64,000 bases of DNA from Lepeophtheirus salmonis (Eukaryota; Arthropoda; Copepoda; Siphonostomatoida; Caligidae), in contig NC_052139.2 of assembly GCF_016086655.4 (NCBI RefSeq), positions 23,378,002-23,442,001 of the forward strand, given 5' to 3'. Numbering within the stretch: position 1 is the stretch's first letter; each line of letters begins with the position of its first letter. Position numbers and translations under genes: made by a program. Below the pieces are notes generated by a model. That model searched no databases. It had not been told where the DNA came from and saw nothing but the letters and a program-made list of their open reading frames with translations. Positions 25,050-38,865 of this stretch are shown piece by piece.

Positions 25050-28000
25050 ATGAAAGTCAAAAATGACAATGAAGATGTATTTATTAATATACATATGTAC
25101 ATAATGCAAAGTTTCATTATTATTTTTAAATACAATATTTTGTTGAATCAATCAATAAGTCATATACATCTGAAATAAGAAATACATTGACAGACTGTAT
25201 TAGATTAAAATCTTCCCTCAGCAGCAATGAACGTTAGCTATGGCAAAGTGTAGAACCAAATAAACAATTATAATACTTTGAGTACGAGTGGCACAACATA
25301 TGGATTTTTATTAAATATATGAGCTTCTCCAGAGTTGGTGCAAGACAACAAGAGCCACTAAAAGTTGTATTTTGTTGATGATTTATATTAGAATTGGTAC
25401 ATTGCATTGACTTTGAAACTCTTTGAAGGAACGAATTAAACTCGTATGTCAAGATGTTACTGTATATCTTTGGATATGTTGTTGTATTATTATCTCAGGA
25501 TCAGTTTAAGAAAAGAAATTGATTGGTTAACTCTTTAATATCCATCAGAGTCAATCAGAATTGAGAATCATTTATCTAGTTGGAATTGTCGATTATTAAA
25601 GTAAGAAATAATAACAAATGTGACGTAAAACTTATCCCTTTTGTTACCTGATATATTTTCTTCATCATTTGTGTTGAGTAGTTTAATATAAAAAAAAAAG
25701 AGCGTGAGAAAAGGATGAAAGACATTTGTTAATATCAGCTGCCTGTTGTATTCTTTACACGTGAGGGTTTTCATAATCGATAAAACATTAATTATTTATT
25801 AAAATCTATTGGAAACGTAAATAAACTGCTTCTAGCTTTTACAAATAATAATAAAATCTTAATACAAATCATTGTAATATAAATTGAAATATATTTAAAA
25901 TTGTTATAAATAACTTGGCCGAGAAAATGAATCACTGATATAAAGAGGAGGATTTCCTACATTTACAATAGCATTAGTGCAGAAAAATTATTGTAAAAAT
26001 ATTTAATCGCAAGTATATTTATTTTATTATGCATTTTTAAAACAATTTACACCAATGACAAGCTATAATTATCCGCTTCAGAAGTATAGGTTATCCCCAC
26101 GTCGACCTAATAATAACACAGGGGAATACTCATTTTGTACAAATGAATTCAATCAAAAAAAAAAAAATCAATTTATCTTTGAGTTTAGAATCCAAAACTA
26201 ATTTATGTTTTTCTCTGAGTCATCTAAAATGTCTGGGATTATATTAATTCGGGACTATTATCGTTCATTGTTTTTTTACCCTTAAAACAATCCCCAAATT
26301 AAAACTAGTAAAAAGAAAACTTATGTAAAAGTGTTTTTTATGATTAAAAAGTGTAATTATTGATTCTGCATCTTGTTTTGAACTCAATATATTTCCATTT
26401 TTAGGTTAAAAAATGATGAAAAACGACAGAAATATAACATAGTTACAATACATAGTGATTAGTAATATATATTATAGAAAAATACTCAATATATAATTTT
26501 AGAAAAATAGATCTACATATTTAAAAAAAGTATGCATGTACAAGGATTTTTGTTCCATTTTTAGAAAATTGTTAAAAATATCATCATATTTTTTTCTATT
26601 TTAAGGCCTATTTCTTGACATCATGCATGTTTAAGGAAGATCGAGGCAATCGAAGGAAGATACTTCTACATATTAATTCCATGAGTGACAACAAGAAGAT
26701 AATTCATCGGAGGACAACTACCAGACCTCATAAAGCTATATATTCACGATAAGTTGAAAATTTTAATAGCTCAAAATGGGCTCACCTAAAAAGTACAATA
26801 TGAAACAAAAATCCCACATAAATTTGACTTTTGTCTCCATTCATTTTTACAGAATTTCAGTCAACAGGTACAATTTATTAATCCATGCTTGGATGTTCCC
26901 TACTCAAGAATTAAGTAATAATAATAACAACTTTAAAAAATATAAAACCCTCTTCCGATTGCCAACAAGGAAAAGCTGCTTTCGCTTTATAGACGTCAGC
27001 AGATACTTCATCCTTCAAAATTACCATATTTCTATAACCTTCTCTTGAACAAGATTTTTACACACAATTCAATTTAGTCAAATTAATCAATTTATTCATA
27101 AATCAAAGTCTGTCTGTATCTGTTCTAAAAGTAAGTGATTTTTGAGTATGGATACTTTATGTATATAAGAAATGACAATAGAATCAAGCGTCCACGTCAT
27201 ATTAAAAAGAAAAAAAAATAGTATTCGTATAGAATTGTAGGAAAACGATATGTAAATAAATATGAAATCTGGAAGGTAATCTAGGTAAAAATCAAAGTTC
27301 GAAGTACTTTATATTAAAAACGAATGTTAGTTTATATGGGTTTTGCAACGAGCTAAAGTAAAAAAAACAAGAACAACATGCGTGTGTAGCAAAAGATCCA
27401 CCAAGTATCGTTCTAGAGACTCCGAAATACTCTTTGGCTTGTCACGTCATACTTTTTTTTAATTATCTATTGAGTTATTCCGAAAAAATACTTTTTTTTT
27501 CTTTAACTTCAAAATCCATAGCTGTTCTCAAAAAATTAAGTTTTTGAAAAAAATATAAAAACCACAGCTACTCACAAAAAATGATATATTTGATATATAA
27601 TTTCCAGAAATCCACAGCTAAATTTTTCAGAAAAAAATTTCATAGATTTATTGCTATTCACAAAAAATTATTTTTGAAAAAAAAATTCAAAATCCACAGT
27701 TGCTCACAAATTATTCAATTTTTTGGAAAAAAATTGAAATATTAAATTTTCTAGTAAAAAGTATAACTTTCCTATATATATATATTTTTTTTTTTTTTTT
27801 GAAGGAGAGGGGGGGGGGGAGGTTTCAACCTGGACACCCTTGATTACAAAGGTTTTATTGAGGAGTTTTTTTTAATATTATTGAAGCAAAGTTTGTCTGC
27901 TCATCAAAGCCTAATCGCTACGGGCAATGCTGGGTACTACAGTGTGTAGTAATATTATCAACAAGCTCTTATAAGACTACCAAAAAGGAAAAGAAAATTT

Positions 28001-29590
28001 TTCTGTAGCAAATATGACATTTGAAAACGTCAAATAATAAAGAACCCATTTTTTTTTCTTTTGCTTTATGTTAATTTGATTAACAAGAACTTTCTTACCA
28101 AAAAAAAAAAATAATAATCTAGGTTAAGAATAGGCGTATACTTATATTGCAACTCTGATCTACTTTTGTTTTCATTCAGTTCATGTTTGTTTTGTTTTGT
28201 AACTACCTATAGATATATGTACATGTTCACAAATTTTTTTGACTTATCAATATGACAGAATTGATATTTGTTTTGTATTGTTACATAGGCCATTTTCTTT
28301 ATTATAGTTGTGTCCTTTCTCGTTTATTACATTTCTTTTTCTTATTTCCGTTTCATTAGACATTATAAACAATCACCCCTTTGATACATTGCTATTAATA
28401 CATATTATTATTAATAATAATACCTTCAAATGGACCTGTTATTCATCTTCAAGTATATATGTCGTACGTCAACAAAAAAACAATCTTGTATAAAAATCAA
28501 CAAAAAGAGAAAATCCCAATTATATTCTTTACTTTATATATACATAATAATTGATTGTTACTTAATAAAATATTTGAGTCAATTATAGGATTTATGTTAA
28601 AATTTCTGGAATTAATTGAGACACACAAACACTTTTACTTTAGTTTAGCACTTTTGTTTGATTTAAGAGATTTATATTGACCCCGATATGGGAATTTCAA
28701 ATATAATCAATCAATTTCTCATTTTTTATTTTGACAATCAACTTTGGTGAATATAATTGCAAATTACAGGACACTAGAAGAGTTAATATGAATATTTAAT
28801 TTGTTTAGACAAATTGTAAATATATACATATGTAATGTGTATTTAAAAATTTTGAAAGATTTCAAAAAGCGGAGCTGACATGACGTGTTCAAAAGTTTGG
28901 GGCAAAACTAATAGAGATGAATCTTTAGGACACATTTGTGTGTAAGGAAGAAGGAAAGGTTAATGCCATTATTACCAAAAGTGAGCGAAATAATGAACGA
29001 AAAAGGACTAAGAAAGACCCCAAGCTTACGAAAACTAGTTTTTCAGTTTTGCTTATAAGGTTTATTTCAAATGGATCTTCCCTTATTTTTGTTATAAATT
29101 ATTTTCATTTTTACCAACACCTGAAAAGTTTTATGTTTAGATGACACCTTTCTCTTGTTGCTTTTTTCTTGTGTTAAAAATCTGTATTGTGTGGCTTGCT
29201 AAGTTTTTTTACTTTGGAGTATATTTAACTTCGTTGGGAATAAAGTTACACCAGTTGTCCAGAAAAAAAAAGTATGTGAAAAAAAGGGGAGTTTGTGACA
29301 TCATTTCTTTAATCTTCCGTTAGTTAAAATACTTTTTATAAATAGATTATTGAATTTCATAAAATGGAAGTTCCCCATAATTATTTCATTTTGAGAAACA
29401 TTTTTATCAATTATTAATTATTTTATGGGAATCGTGGAAAATAAATTAGTACATATCAGTTTTTTTGAATGAGTTGGCGAGTATTAAACATTCAATAATA
29501 GCTACAATAGCTTTGTTGTTACTGTAGTATGTATCAGTACTCACATTAAAAACAAGTACATTCATTTCCCTAAACCTCGATTAAAAATAG
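25050..29590. other. No gene seen; repeat-derived sequence only
   Basis: Apart from the A-rich array at 27.5-27.8 kb and the short repeat at 27.87-27.96 kb, this stretch shows only AT-rich sequence. The open frames at 26776-27048, 28308-28493 and 28938-29144 have no family motif. The first exon of innexin gene 1 could lie somewhere here but was not found. Confidence 0.5.
27490..27835 (-). repeat. A-rich array with AAATCCACAGCT units, ending in a G run
   Basis: Inverted version of the array at 18960: aaatccatagctgttctcaa, aaccacagctactcac, aatccacagctaaattt and aatccacagttgctcac follow each other at about 45-60 bp. It ends in a T run, gaaggagagggggggggg and ggtttcaacctggacaccc, which looks like the border of a mobile element. 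Confidence 0.65.
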
Positions 29591-30414
29591 CTTACTCTAT
29601 ATTAATTTAGCAAAGTTTGTCTGTCTGCCTTCCTATATGTAAAAAAATAACTGTAGTGGGGTGTACATTTTTTAAAATATCCCATGATGTATTTCATACA
29701 CATATCTTAATCGAAGAAATAACAATATAACACTGTATATAGTGATCCCTGATGTATATCATATACATATTTTGCATGTAAGAAATTACAATGTAGTCTT
29801 GTTAGTAAAATATTGAAGCATTAGCACATAGGATCGAATGTGCCTATGAAATATTGGGCGGTATATTATTATAAATCTATATTAATAAAGGAAAGTTTGT
29901 CTGTATGTATAAAAAACAGTCATGGGGTGCTTTGTTTATATAACGTAAATAATAAACATGTTATGATATAAGATATAAGACTATTAAAGTAGTCGTATTA
30001 ATAAATTATTTTGGGCGTGGGCATGAAGCATGGAATGTGTGTACATGGTGGACTGTATATAATGATCTCTGATGTATATCATATATATATATTAACAAAA
30101 TATTGCAGCTGTGTCTGAATATGCCGAACTGCTTTTGTAATTCTTATTTTAAGTATATCATAATTCATATGCATTTTTGGAATATATTAAGATTTGAATG
30201 AAATATAAACCCTGGTATGTGAAAATGAATCAACTTTTTTAATACAAGGATCATTGGTGTGTTGTTTTTTGTTCGTTAGCGTTGAAGATACAAAAAACAA
30301 AAGAAAAACCCCATAAGTAATCTTATCATGTTACTTAAAAAAAATCTAAATATCTTATGATTATTCTTTCATTCTTGAAGTCATAACAAATAACATAATG
30401 ATTTCTTGAGAAGT

Positions 30415-30505
30415 GATCTTTTATATTATTAAATCAAAATTTGTCTTTTTGCCGACGCCTAATCCCTCGAGGAGGCAATGCTGGGTACTACCGCTAGTAA
30501 ACAAA
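30415..30505 (+). repeat. Dispersed short repeat ending GGCAATGCTGGGTACTAC
   Basis: ttatattattaaatcaaaat followed by ttgtctttttgccgacgcc, then aggcaatgctgggtactacc. Related copies are at 24725-24830 and 27870-27958, with 5' pieces (aaagtttgtctgt) at 29612 and 29890, a 3' piece at 36330-36362, and an inverted copy at 55864-55905. The identity of the family is unknown to me; the fixed ends with a variable centre suggest a non-autonomous transposable element. Confidence 0.55.
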
Positions 30506-32299
30506 TAAATCTTAAGCAATGCACCATTAGAACAAATAAAGTATTTCTATATATTCAAAATACTCAAACTTAATGTTTTGAGTAAACATTGTTGATAAAA
30601 TGTAGATTCAAATGAATAAAATGATTTTTTTAATTAATTTCGGATTTTACATAATATACCAGTTCACTAATAAAATTTTGAAATATTAAGCTGACGTCAT
30701 AAATGTATGACCCTAAGATCAGAGTACCAATATGACACTTAAGGGGTATACTATTATTATGTAGCGTGTAGATAGACCGTAAAGCTTGTCTGAACTTAGA
30801 TATACAGGAATACTTATTTAAATATTATGTATTGATACTTTTTTTAAATATACTAATGCACACTTTAAGATCTCAAAATAAAGAGCAGATTTTGGCATTT
30901 ATTCATATTTACTGTTCTGCCCCATTTTTTCATTGGGGGAAGATGATAAAACATTTACTTACATACATAAATAGCTAGAAATTTATGATGACTTTATTTA
31001 GATATTCATAATTCTTCTTTTGAATGCTTTCTACCCCCATTGATATTTAGGTATAAAACACACAACATCCGCAGTTTCAAATTGCCATTTCACCGGCAAT
31101 AAAAGTTAATAATATATTACGAGACAAGGGAATATGGGGGAGGGGGGAAGAAGGTCCCTTGTTTCAAATTAAATTTTCTATCATCATTTAACACCCAAAA
31201 ACCAATTATAAAATAACGTGTTAAAGGATTATTTGAACGACTCTTTATATAAAAAAATATTATATTAGGGGTATTTATTTGTACTACAATCAAGAGGAAC
31301 GAATATCTGTTTTTATCTACGTATGTTAGTCTTGAAAAAGTAATTATAATGTGTTTGGAGCTTCTTGCACATGAATAAAGTTTTAAAACAAAGAAAGATT
31401 GGCGGCAAAAATAAAAGAGATGCACATAGGAACCTACCACTGGTAAAAGAGTTTGAAGGTCAAATTATCAATACTCAGTCGTTGTTTATTGATAACGAGA
31501 TTGGCAGAGTTTTGTATCCCTTCCAAAATGACGGTTGTAACCATTTTATTTTACTTAAATATTGTAAAATAACATATGTAAGACACTGTAAAATTGATTC
31601 AAAAGATCTACGTCACAAACACAGGGTTATAGTTGTAAAAGATGTTAGCTTTGTGTATTAGACTTCCATATCTAAGCAGATTCGTCTACTTATTTTACAT
31701 ATAATATTTCGTATTTGTGTGCCTTTTAATTGTATTATATTCTTCACTATGTAATGAAAATGAACTGAGGTTTAATCGCACACGTACACACGCCTACTTT
31801 TTTCACACAAATTATATACTCCTAACCCCTTACAAATCCTTAAAAGTTACAACAACACGAGCATATGGCTTCATTCAACGTATGTACCTTCATAGTGTGC
31901 GCATTAAAGCACCTATACATATGTGTATAACTAATGTATAAGGTAAGGGAGACCTAGTTGCTTCATTCCATGACGTGTTCCATCATTGTTGATGTTAGAT
32001 ACACACACTCGTAATCATACGTTCTACATACATACATCCTACACGACTAACTTCCTTCACTTTTGACAAAACAATTGATTATCTCCTATGATTCATTTAG
32101 AAAGCATGATTGGATAAAGAGAAGGGAAAAAACCTCTGAGTTTTTGTACATACAATACCCATATCAGTAAATACGTGTAAGTTGTAGTTAGGACGAATCA
32201 TAAATGCAAACTGTTTCAAAAAGTAGGGGCGTGATTAAAGTTGTAAATTTGGATCATTTTCGGTTTGTATGTAAAAACTACAAAAATTACAAGTTGGCA

Positions 32300-32875
32300 C
32301 ATAAAAACATACATAGGTCAGAATGACTACAATGTTGATATCCAATTCTACTCCATGTCCAACAAGGACTCCAGCTTGCAACTCCCCAAAAAAACTTCAT
32401 TGTTACTCATTGTCTTCCATGAGCAATAGCAGAGGTTCCACTCCGTCTCAAGCAACGAAATAGGCAGGAATGACTACAATGTCGATCCTTAATTCCACTC
32501 TAAATCCAACTGGGATCTAAACTTATGACTCCCGAGCAGGCACACTACGGCTGTCATTGGCAGATGCACAAAACACACACCGTATCAAGCAATAAGAAGG
32601 CAGGAATTTCTCCGAGGTTGATCCTCAATCCCACTCTAAGTTTAACAGGGGCTTACACTTATAACTCTGGAACAACGTGCCATTGTTACTCACCGTTTTT
32701 CCTGAGCAAACGTTTAAGTCCATCTCCGTATCAAGTAACGACATAATCAAGAATTTTACAAATGTTGATCCTCCATTCCACTCTGAGTCCAAGAGAGACT
32801 GTACTTATAGATATCGAGCTTATCCCCATCGTTACTCTCCGTCTTTCATGAGCACACACACTGGTTAGTTGTTAC
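32300..32875 (+). repeat. Tandem array, about 140-bp period, four units
   Basis: The phrase gtYgatccttaattccactc recurs at 32334, 32481, 32617 and 32764, spaced 147, 136 and 147 bp. Each unit also has a preceding caggaat block, an agtccaac...ggact block and a gttactcNccgtNtttcatgagca block. Units are diverged (roughly three quarters alike by eye). The same module occurs singly elsewhere (4790, 14225, 37250 and inverted at 6330, 8295, 59620, 60060). Open frames here are not coding. Confidence 0.75.
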
Positions 32876-33599
32876 TTTTTAGTTAGATGTTCTGTTTTCA
32901 AAAATTCAAAAAATAATGGTAACCACTTCTAGAAAATGAAAAAAACCATGATAAGTTTGCATACCAAAAATAAATGAATAATAAGAATTAAGTCACTCCC
33001 AGATTTATAGACAAAATAAATCCATTACTTTTCCAATAGATGGCTTTAGTAATGAATATATTGATTTGTATGTATACATAGGTGCAATGGGGTTAGACTA
33101 GATGGTATTAGAAAAGATGAGATTTAGTACTAGATATTTTTTTGATAGTTTTGTTAGTTTTGCAGCAAAGTTTTTCTTGGATAAATGTGAAAAAGAATGC
33201 CAGAAAGCTAAAAATGTGAATAGGGTTTATGGTTATAATACTGTTGCAAACAATCACGTGTAATTTTGTTTTGCTGGATTCCGCTCCAGTAATTTTGATG
33301 TTTGAGTTTACTCACTTCTACAGAGAGGATATTATAATCATAGTTATATACATATAAATGATCTGCTAGTATGTTCAAAAAGAAACCGAATATCAATGTG
33401 GTCACTCTGATAATTTGAAGAGTCCTAGCAGCTTCGCTGTCATGATTTTTAATTAAATTATCTGCGAGTAGCAAGGACATGAAGGAAATACGACTAAATG
33501 TTATTATTTACTCATTTCTATTATGCGAGTTTTGAAAGTTTGAGTCATTTTTTTGCAATGTTCCGATATTGTAGAACACATAATTAGTTGTCGATTACT

Positions 33600-33965
33600 A
33601 AGAAAACTATTGGCATATTCGCTTCTTTGAGCACACTGTAAGATTACAGGATTGTGATTGTAGTACTCCTCCTTGCCTGATTATCCTAAAAGGTCATCTG
33701 GAAGCAAACTGATGCCTCGAGGAAGACGATTTATAATGGTTCGATGCGGTTGAAGATCGGGGAGGATCTCAGATACTCTCCCGGAGCAAGTGGGAAACTC
33801 CGTGTCTGTCAACCAGATGAAGTTGTCCTTCAAGGAAAAGCCGAACTCCTCAATTGCTTACATGGCCAGGAAGATGAGTTAGTCCACGGTTCTAAAAATC
33901 TCTGCGGCGTATTCTGCAGCCTTTATTGACAGAACAGCAGAAAAAAGATATTTTTTGATGAGAAA
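33600..33965 (+). pseudogene. Possible mariner/Tc1 helix-turn-helix relic
   Basis: Base composition is less AT-rich than the surroundings. Reading frames contain FKEKPNSSIAYMARKMS, like the ...NPxxSIxxMAxxxxVS segment of mariner HTH domains, and later a short FFDEKAFPV stretch like the first catalytic FSDEKxFxV block. Stops and frame changes interrupt it. A 61-codon open frame at 33744-33929 is in a different frame from the best match and is probably not meaningful. Confidence 0.35.
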
Positions 33966-34213
33966 GCCTTTCCTGTTAAATTAATTTTATTTTTTTTGTA
34001 AAAAAAAGTGATTAAATATCCTTCTTCAAAGTGGGAATGTAATGTCCGGTGACAAATTTTACAGGGAATGAAATCACCTAGCACCATGTTTGTTATGGAT
34101 ATTATATAAACCGAATAAAGAATGTAAAAAAAAAGTTTTATAGTATCAAAATATTTAATATTTGATTATATATATATAGCCTATATTATGTACTTACCTC
34201 ACCGAGGGTAAAA

Positions 34214-35218
34214 ATGTACCGAACCGAACCGCATTACAACCTCGTACCGTACCAGGTTAGCGTTAATGGAACTGATAGTGTAACAGCTAATCATGAGCAA
34301 TTTTTGACTCGCCAATTCTGTTCTGGTAATCTTGATGTCAAAGATACACCACGCTCTGGAAGGCCAATTGTCGAAAATGTGGATAAAGTAATGAAAATCG
34401 TCGGGTTTGACTATGACGTAAGTACTGTTTTTTTGCCAATGAGATAAATATAAATGAAAAAAAAATCCATAAAAAGTAGAAACATTTACATAATGGATAA
34501 ATTAATTTTTATAATAAATAGTTTCGATGAATTCCAAGTGAAATAAGATATTTATAAATTTGACAGTTGCACCAATTCAAAAATATTCTGTATTGATTTG
34601 ATTCTAGACTCTACAATTTATATGTATGTAGAATTAATATATATTGAATATGGAAGTTTAATATTTAAAGAAGTGGGATTTTTTTAAACGATATTTTTGA
34701 AGTCATGATTTGTCAGTTGAAAAGTTTACATACATATATTTCATGAAATTGTATTTGTGACTTTTATTTAAAAATATATATATTATTATTAGTATATCTG
34801 TATATATCACCTTGGCATTTATAATATTGTATTGCACAACGAATAACATAATGCCAATCATACATGCAAAAATAATATACACTGATGAAAATCGTGTGTA
34901 TTTTGGGCATGATAACGTTTTCATTGCGACATTTCATTTAATATACTGGAAGCAGCTATGAGAAGGATTTAAAAAAAAACCCCATTTTTTATCGCACCCA
35001 CCATATATTCCAGACCTGATACCAAGGGATTTAATCTTTTCTAGCATTTGCAAAGTTTTCTTGATGGTACAAAACTGGCCTTAGGAGAGGTTTGTGCAAA
35101 TGAGCTGGTCAAGATTCTTAGCAATAAGGAAGAAGACTTTTTCAATCGCGGAATTATGAAATTGGCTTCAAAATGGACAAAAGTTTTCCAACAAAACGTC
35201 CATACATATTTTATCTAA
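34214..35218 (+). pseudogene. Mariner (DD34D type) transposase relic, internally deleted
   Basis: Two separated blocks resemble one mariner transposase. Block 1 (34214-34447) has FCSGNLDVKDTPRSGRPIVE and VDKVMKIVGFD, the segment between the two HTH motifs. Block 2 (34911-35218, frameshifted) has DN at the second catalytic position, HPPYIPDLIPRDLIF (normally HPPYSPDLxPSDYHLF, with the third Asp) and FFNRGIMKLASKWTKV, the usual C-terminus. The 460 bp between them are A/T-rich filler with no transposase match, so the HTH2 and first-Asp region is lost. It cannot encode an enzyme. Confidence 0.75.
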
Positions 35219-37769
35219 ATTGGATAATCATAGCTGTATTAGTTTTATTGTCAAAATAAAGAACGCCCATAACTTTTATCTTTATTTATTATAAATGAGT
35301 AAAAAATTGATCAATTTTATCACTATTCTCCAAAGTAATGAGGGTACTCTCGCTGATGCAGTTTGAGCTGTGTCCACTAATGCTTTGTCAATATCTCAGC
35401 TTCTGTAGTGGGTAAGAACTTTTTTTTCTGGATTTTTATACTTTTAAGACACATTTTGAAATGTTTAAATCCGTCTTTAGTTCATAAATATTAAGGGAAT
35501 ATTGAATGCATTAAATTGTAAAAGACGTGACTTTTCTATGCATTGGGTCATTTACAGAACCATAAAAATTATTTATCCTTTGAAAACATATTTGGAAAAA
35601 CACTGGAGGAGAGACACTGGTTTTTTTTTTATAAAATTGAAAAAGAGACATGGGAATATTTTTTCTCTAAATGTAAGCATATTGAAGGTATTAGAAATCC
35701 TGTGTCAGAGATGTGATATATTAAAAGAAAATCCTTTTTCTGTTATCTATATATATATATATAGGTATAAAAATAATAAAGTTTGTTTGTGTGGACCTTA
35801 GAGGTAAATGAAATGCCACAAAACGATGGATTTTGAAGATGAAATTTAGAACTTTAACAGTAAAGTATAGTATTTTCAATTTCAAGAATATTATATTTGC
35901 AATATTTACAAAAATGAAGCTGTTATTAAGTGTTATTTTTACGACAACATTATTCTCTTTAACTATTTTGTTTTGACATACACGACACAAAGCATCGTGA
36001 GCTTGTGTTTTTCTTCATAATGCCAATATTTGTGCTAACTACTTTTTATTTTAAGTATTGCAAAATTGTTTTATGCAATTTTCTTCGACTTTCGATTTGG
36101 CAATTCTTTTAAAGCAAAGGTAAAGTAAGACTTCTCATCTAGACAACTCTTTTCATATATATATATATGAAGGTATGTTATTTGAAGCTTATAACCTTTT
36201 TTTTAAATTGATAATAATACCATACATTTATATTTTATAGTATTATATTGCTAGCCCCAACAAAGGTGTCTAAACATTAAGAAAAAATCACATTGACCAT
36301 TGTCAATGTAATTTCCCTCTCCCTCTTTGGTCCAAGCAACACCGGGTAACCCTTTGCTAGTATTGTAGAAATAAGAAAACTTGAAGTAGAATAAAGTTAT
36401 ACCAAAAAATATAAATATATATATACTCTATATTTTATTTGCAATTTGCAAATCAATTACATTGTCATATGTCTGAGTATATTCTTCATAAAAGACACAT
36501 ATATTATATGTATATCTAGGTATACACTATTATTGTATATTAGCTAAATGTCTTTACACATGATCCATCACAATTCAATCCCCAAGTCTACATTTATAAA
36601 CTGCATAAAAGTATTATCTTTATAGCAATCTATACTTGTATCAAACTTTTTGATGAAGGATTCTTGATAATATATAATATGATAATTCCTTGATACTTTT
36701 GGTGTATATGATAAATAGAATTGTCAATTCTCAGCACTGTCGGTATGAAAAAATATACAAAAATTTACATAGTGTACACAAACCGATGGAGTAATATTTT
36801 GGATGACAGCTGCTTTTCTGTCATGAGGTTTAATTTAATTAGCTGCGAGGAGCCATAACATAGGTAGAAATTACTAGGATCTATGTATCTTCATATCTGC
36901 TCTTAGTCCATTAAGGAATTGCACTATAAGTAGAGACTTGAAAGCTGTAATAATCCTCGGTAGTGTAAATAAAAAAGAACAGTATATATTGGCAACTTAG
37001 ATGGATGACTTATTGGCTGATTTAAAAACTATGGTGTTCCTTGCTCGCTAAGACGCAGAGACTCAAACAATATGAAACGCCGGTATGTTTAAAAAAACGA
37101 AATTAACATGGTTATACTAACAATTTAAATAATATTTAGCAGGGGAGCAATTCAACTGTCATTACTTTCTATTAAATAAGCTGCCAGTAGCTATGATATA
37201 ATGGAAATAAACACAAACTCAACTATCGTATCTGGCAATGATATAGGCAGGAATTTCCGCGTCAATTTTCAAAGTCTAGTCCGAGTCCAATTAGGCCTTA
37301 CACTTATAACTACCGAAAAAATCATCCGCATTACTCTTCTTGTATCATGTACTATTTATTACTTTATACTTTTTTGTTCTCTCTTCAAGAATTAATGAAT
37401 AATAATGACAGATTTAGTAAATAAAATATTATTTTCAGATAACAATTACAAAAAGATTATCTTCAAATTATCTATTTTTTTGAATCCCTGCGTATTCGTT
37501 CAAATTTTTAAAATAGTAATAAATAATTTTTTAGAAGACTAATAGTTTTGAGATTACCAGTAGTGTATACAATACGTCCTACCGGTTTGTACAAATAAAA
37601 TGAACCATTTATGGGAGTCTTTTGGGACTAGAGCAGCTTATTTGTCATTAAGTTTTATTAGATCAACTGTAAACAGACGTGAGAGAAAGGAAGAAAGTAT
37701 GTGATGATTAGTGATGAAAACCACGTGTATATTGGGCATATTAAAACCGAAACCGAAAATCCTTATATT

Positions 37770-37975
37770 AACCTTGACAATTTGAAGAATCTTTTGTGGG
37801 AGAGCGGCTTCTCCTGTCATAAAGTTACATTAGATCTGCTACAATCAGAAATAACGAGGTAAGGGGTTGAACAATTAATAATCAATCTCCTATAGGGTGG
37901 AATTAGTCCGATATTGATATTCAATTTCTAACCACGAGTCCAACTAGTTATTACTTTACACCTTGAGGTTCCCTT
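37770..37975 (+). repeat. Dispersed bipartite repeat copy
   Basis: Contains ccttgacaatttgaagaatc, gagcggcttctcctgtcata with aagttacattagatctgcta, and later attagtccgatattgatatt with ccacgagtccaactag. More copies cluster nearby at 36795-36935, 37150-37345 and 37628-37690, all in this orientation. Confidence 0.6.
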
Positions 37976-38865
37976 CTCCGAGGTTAAATAACAATGATAA
38001 CATATTTGTTCAAAAAAAACCTTTTCAGATTACCAACAAGAAAAAGATGCTTCCACTCTCTGAGATATATTTTATACACCTTTGGGAATTAAGAAAATAT
38101 ACTTTTTTAACGTATGGCCTCAAGGATTGTGACAATTTTCACATTTTCACTTATATGTTGCCAATAAATCCTTAGTGTTACTATCAGTTATTAATGAGCA
38201 CATGGAAAAGTGATTACTACATTTATAGATGTTCTCTCGACAAGAATTAAAACAAAATGTGATAAAAGTTTTGGAAAATATACACTACACAGATTATGAA
38301 CTAAAAAACACCCGAGTAAGTGCTGAGGTAACTTTAAGAAAGTACATTGTTTTTTGGTATTTTTTAAATCCACAGTGTAGGAATATTTGTAATATTTATC
38401 ATGAATAGAATTGGCTTTTAATTATAAATATATACTTTTATGGAGTATTCTTTTTGTATATACTTTAATTAAGCTAAGGAAAAGTCAACCTAAGGATTTC
38501 TTTTCAAGTTTTCCTAAGAATAAGAAGCAGAAGTAAAACTTCAAATGAATATGTATGTAAGTAATTTTCTATGTATAAAGTTTTTTGTAGAATTTTTTAT
38601 TTTCAAAAAGTTTTTCTCTCTTATCTTCCCTATTTTAAAAAAATACAATACAAAGTAAATGTTGGTGATGATACCATTAGATCATGTCACTTTTTCTACG
38701 TTTTCTCTGATGTGATCAGAATTAAGAGCTATTTCCCCTTTCCTAGTATAATTACAGGGTGTAACAACGAAAATCGCAGATTAAGGTTTTCGAATTTTTT
38801 CACCCTAAATGATGACGAATTTGCATTATGTTTTTGGTTTGGTGAAATAAACATATAATACAGTG

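Noticed and set aside
31365..31661. 98-codon plus-strand open frame
   Set aside because: No motif, no transmembrane or domain pattern, overlaps a 107-codon frame on the other strand; consistent with chance.
34190..34260. Strong minus-strand donor (gag|gtaagt) as end of the missing innexin 1 first exon
   Set aside because: The phase-2 frame upstream reads VRFGTFLPSVR with no innexin N-terminal motif, and the sequence belongs to the mariner relic region.
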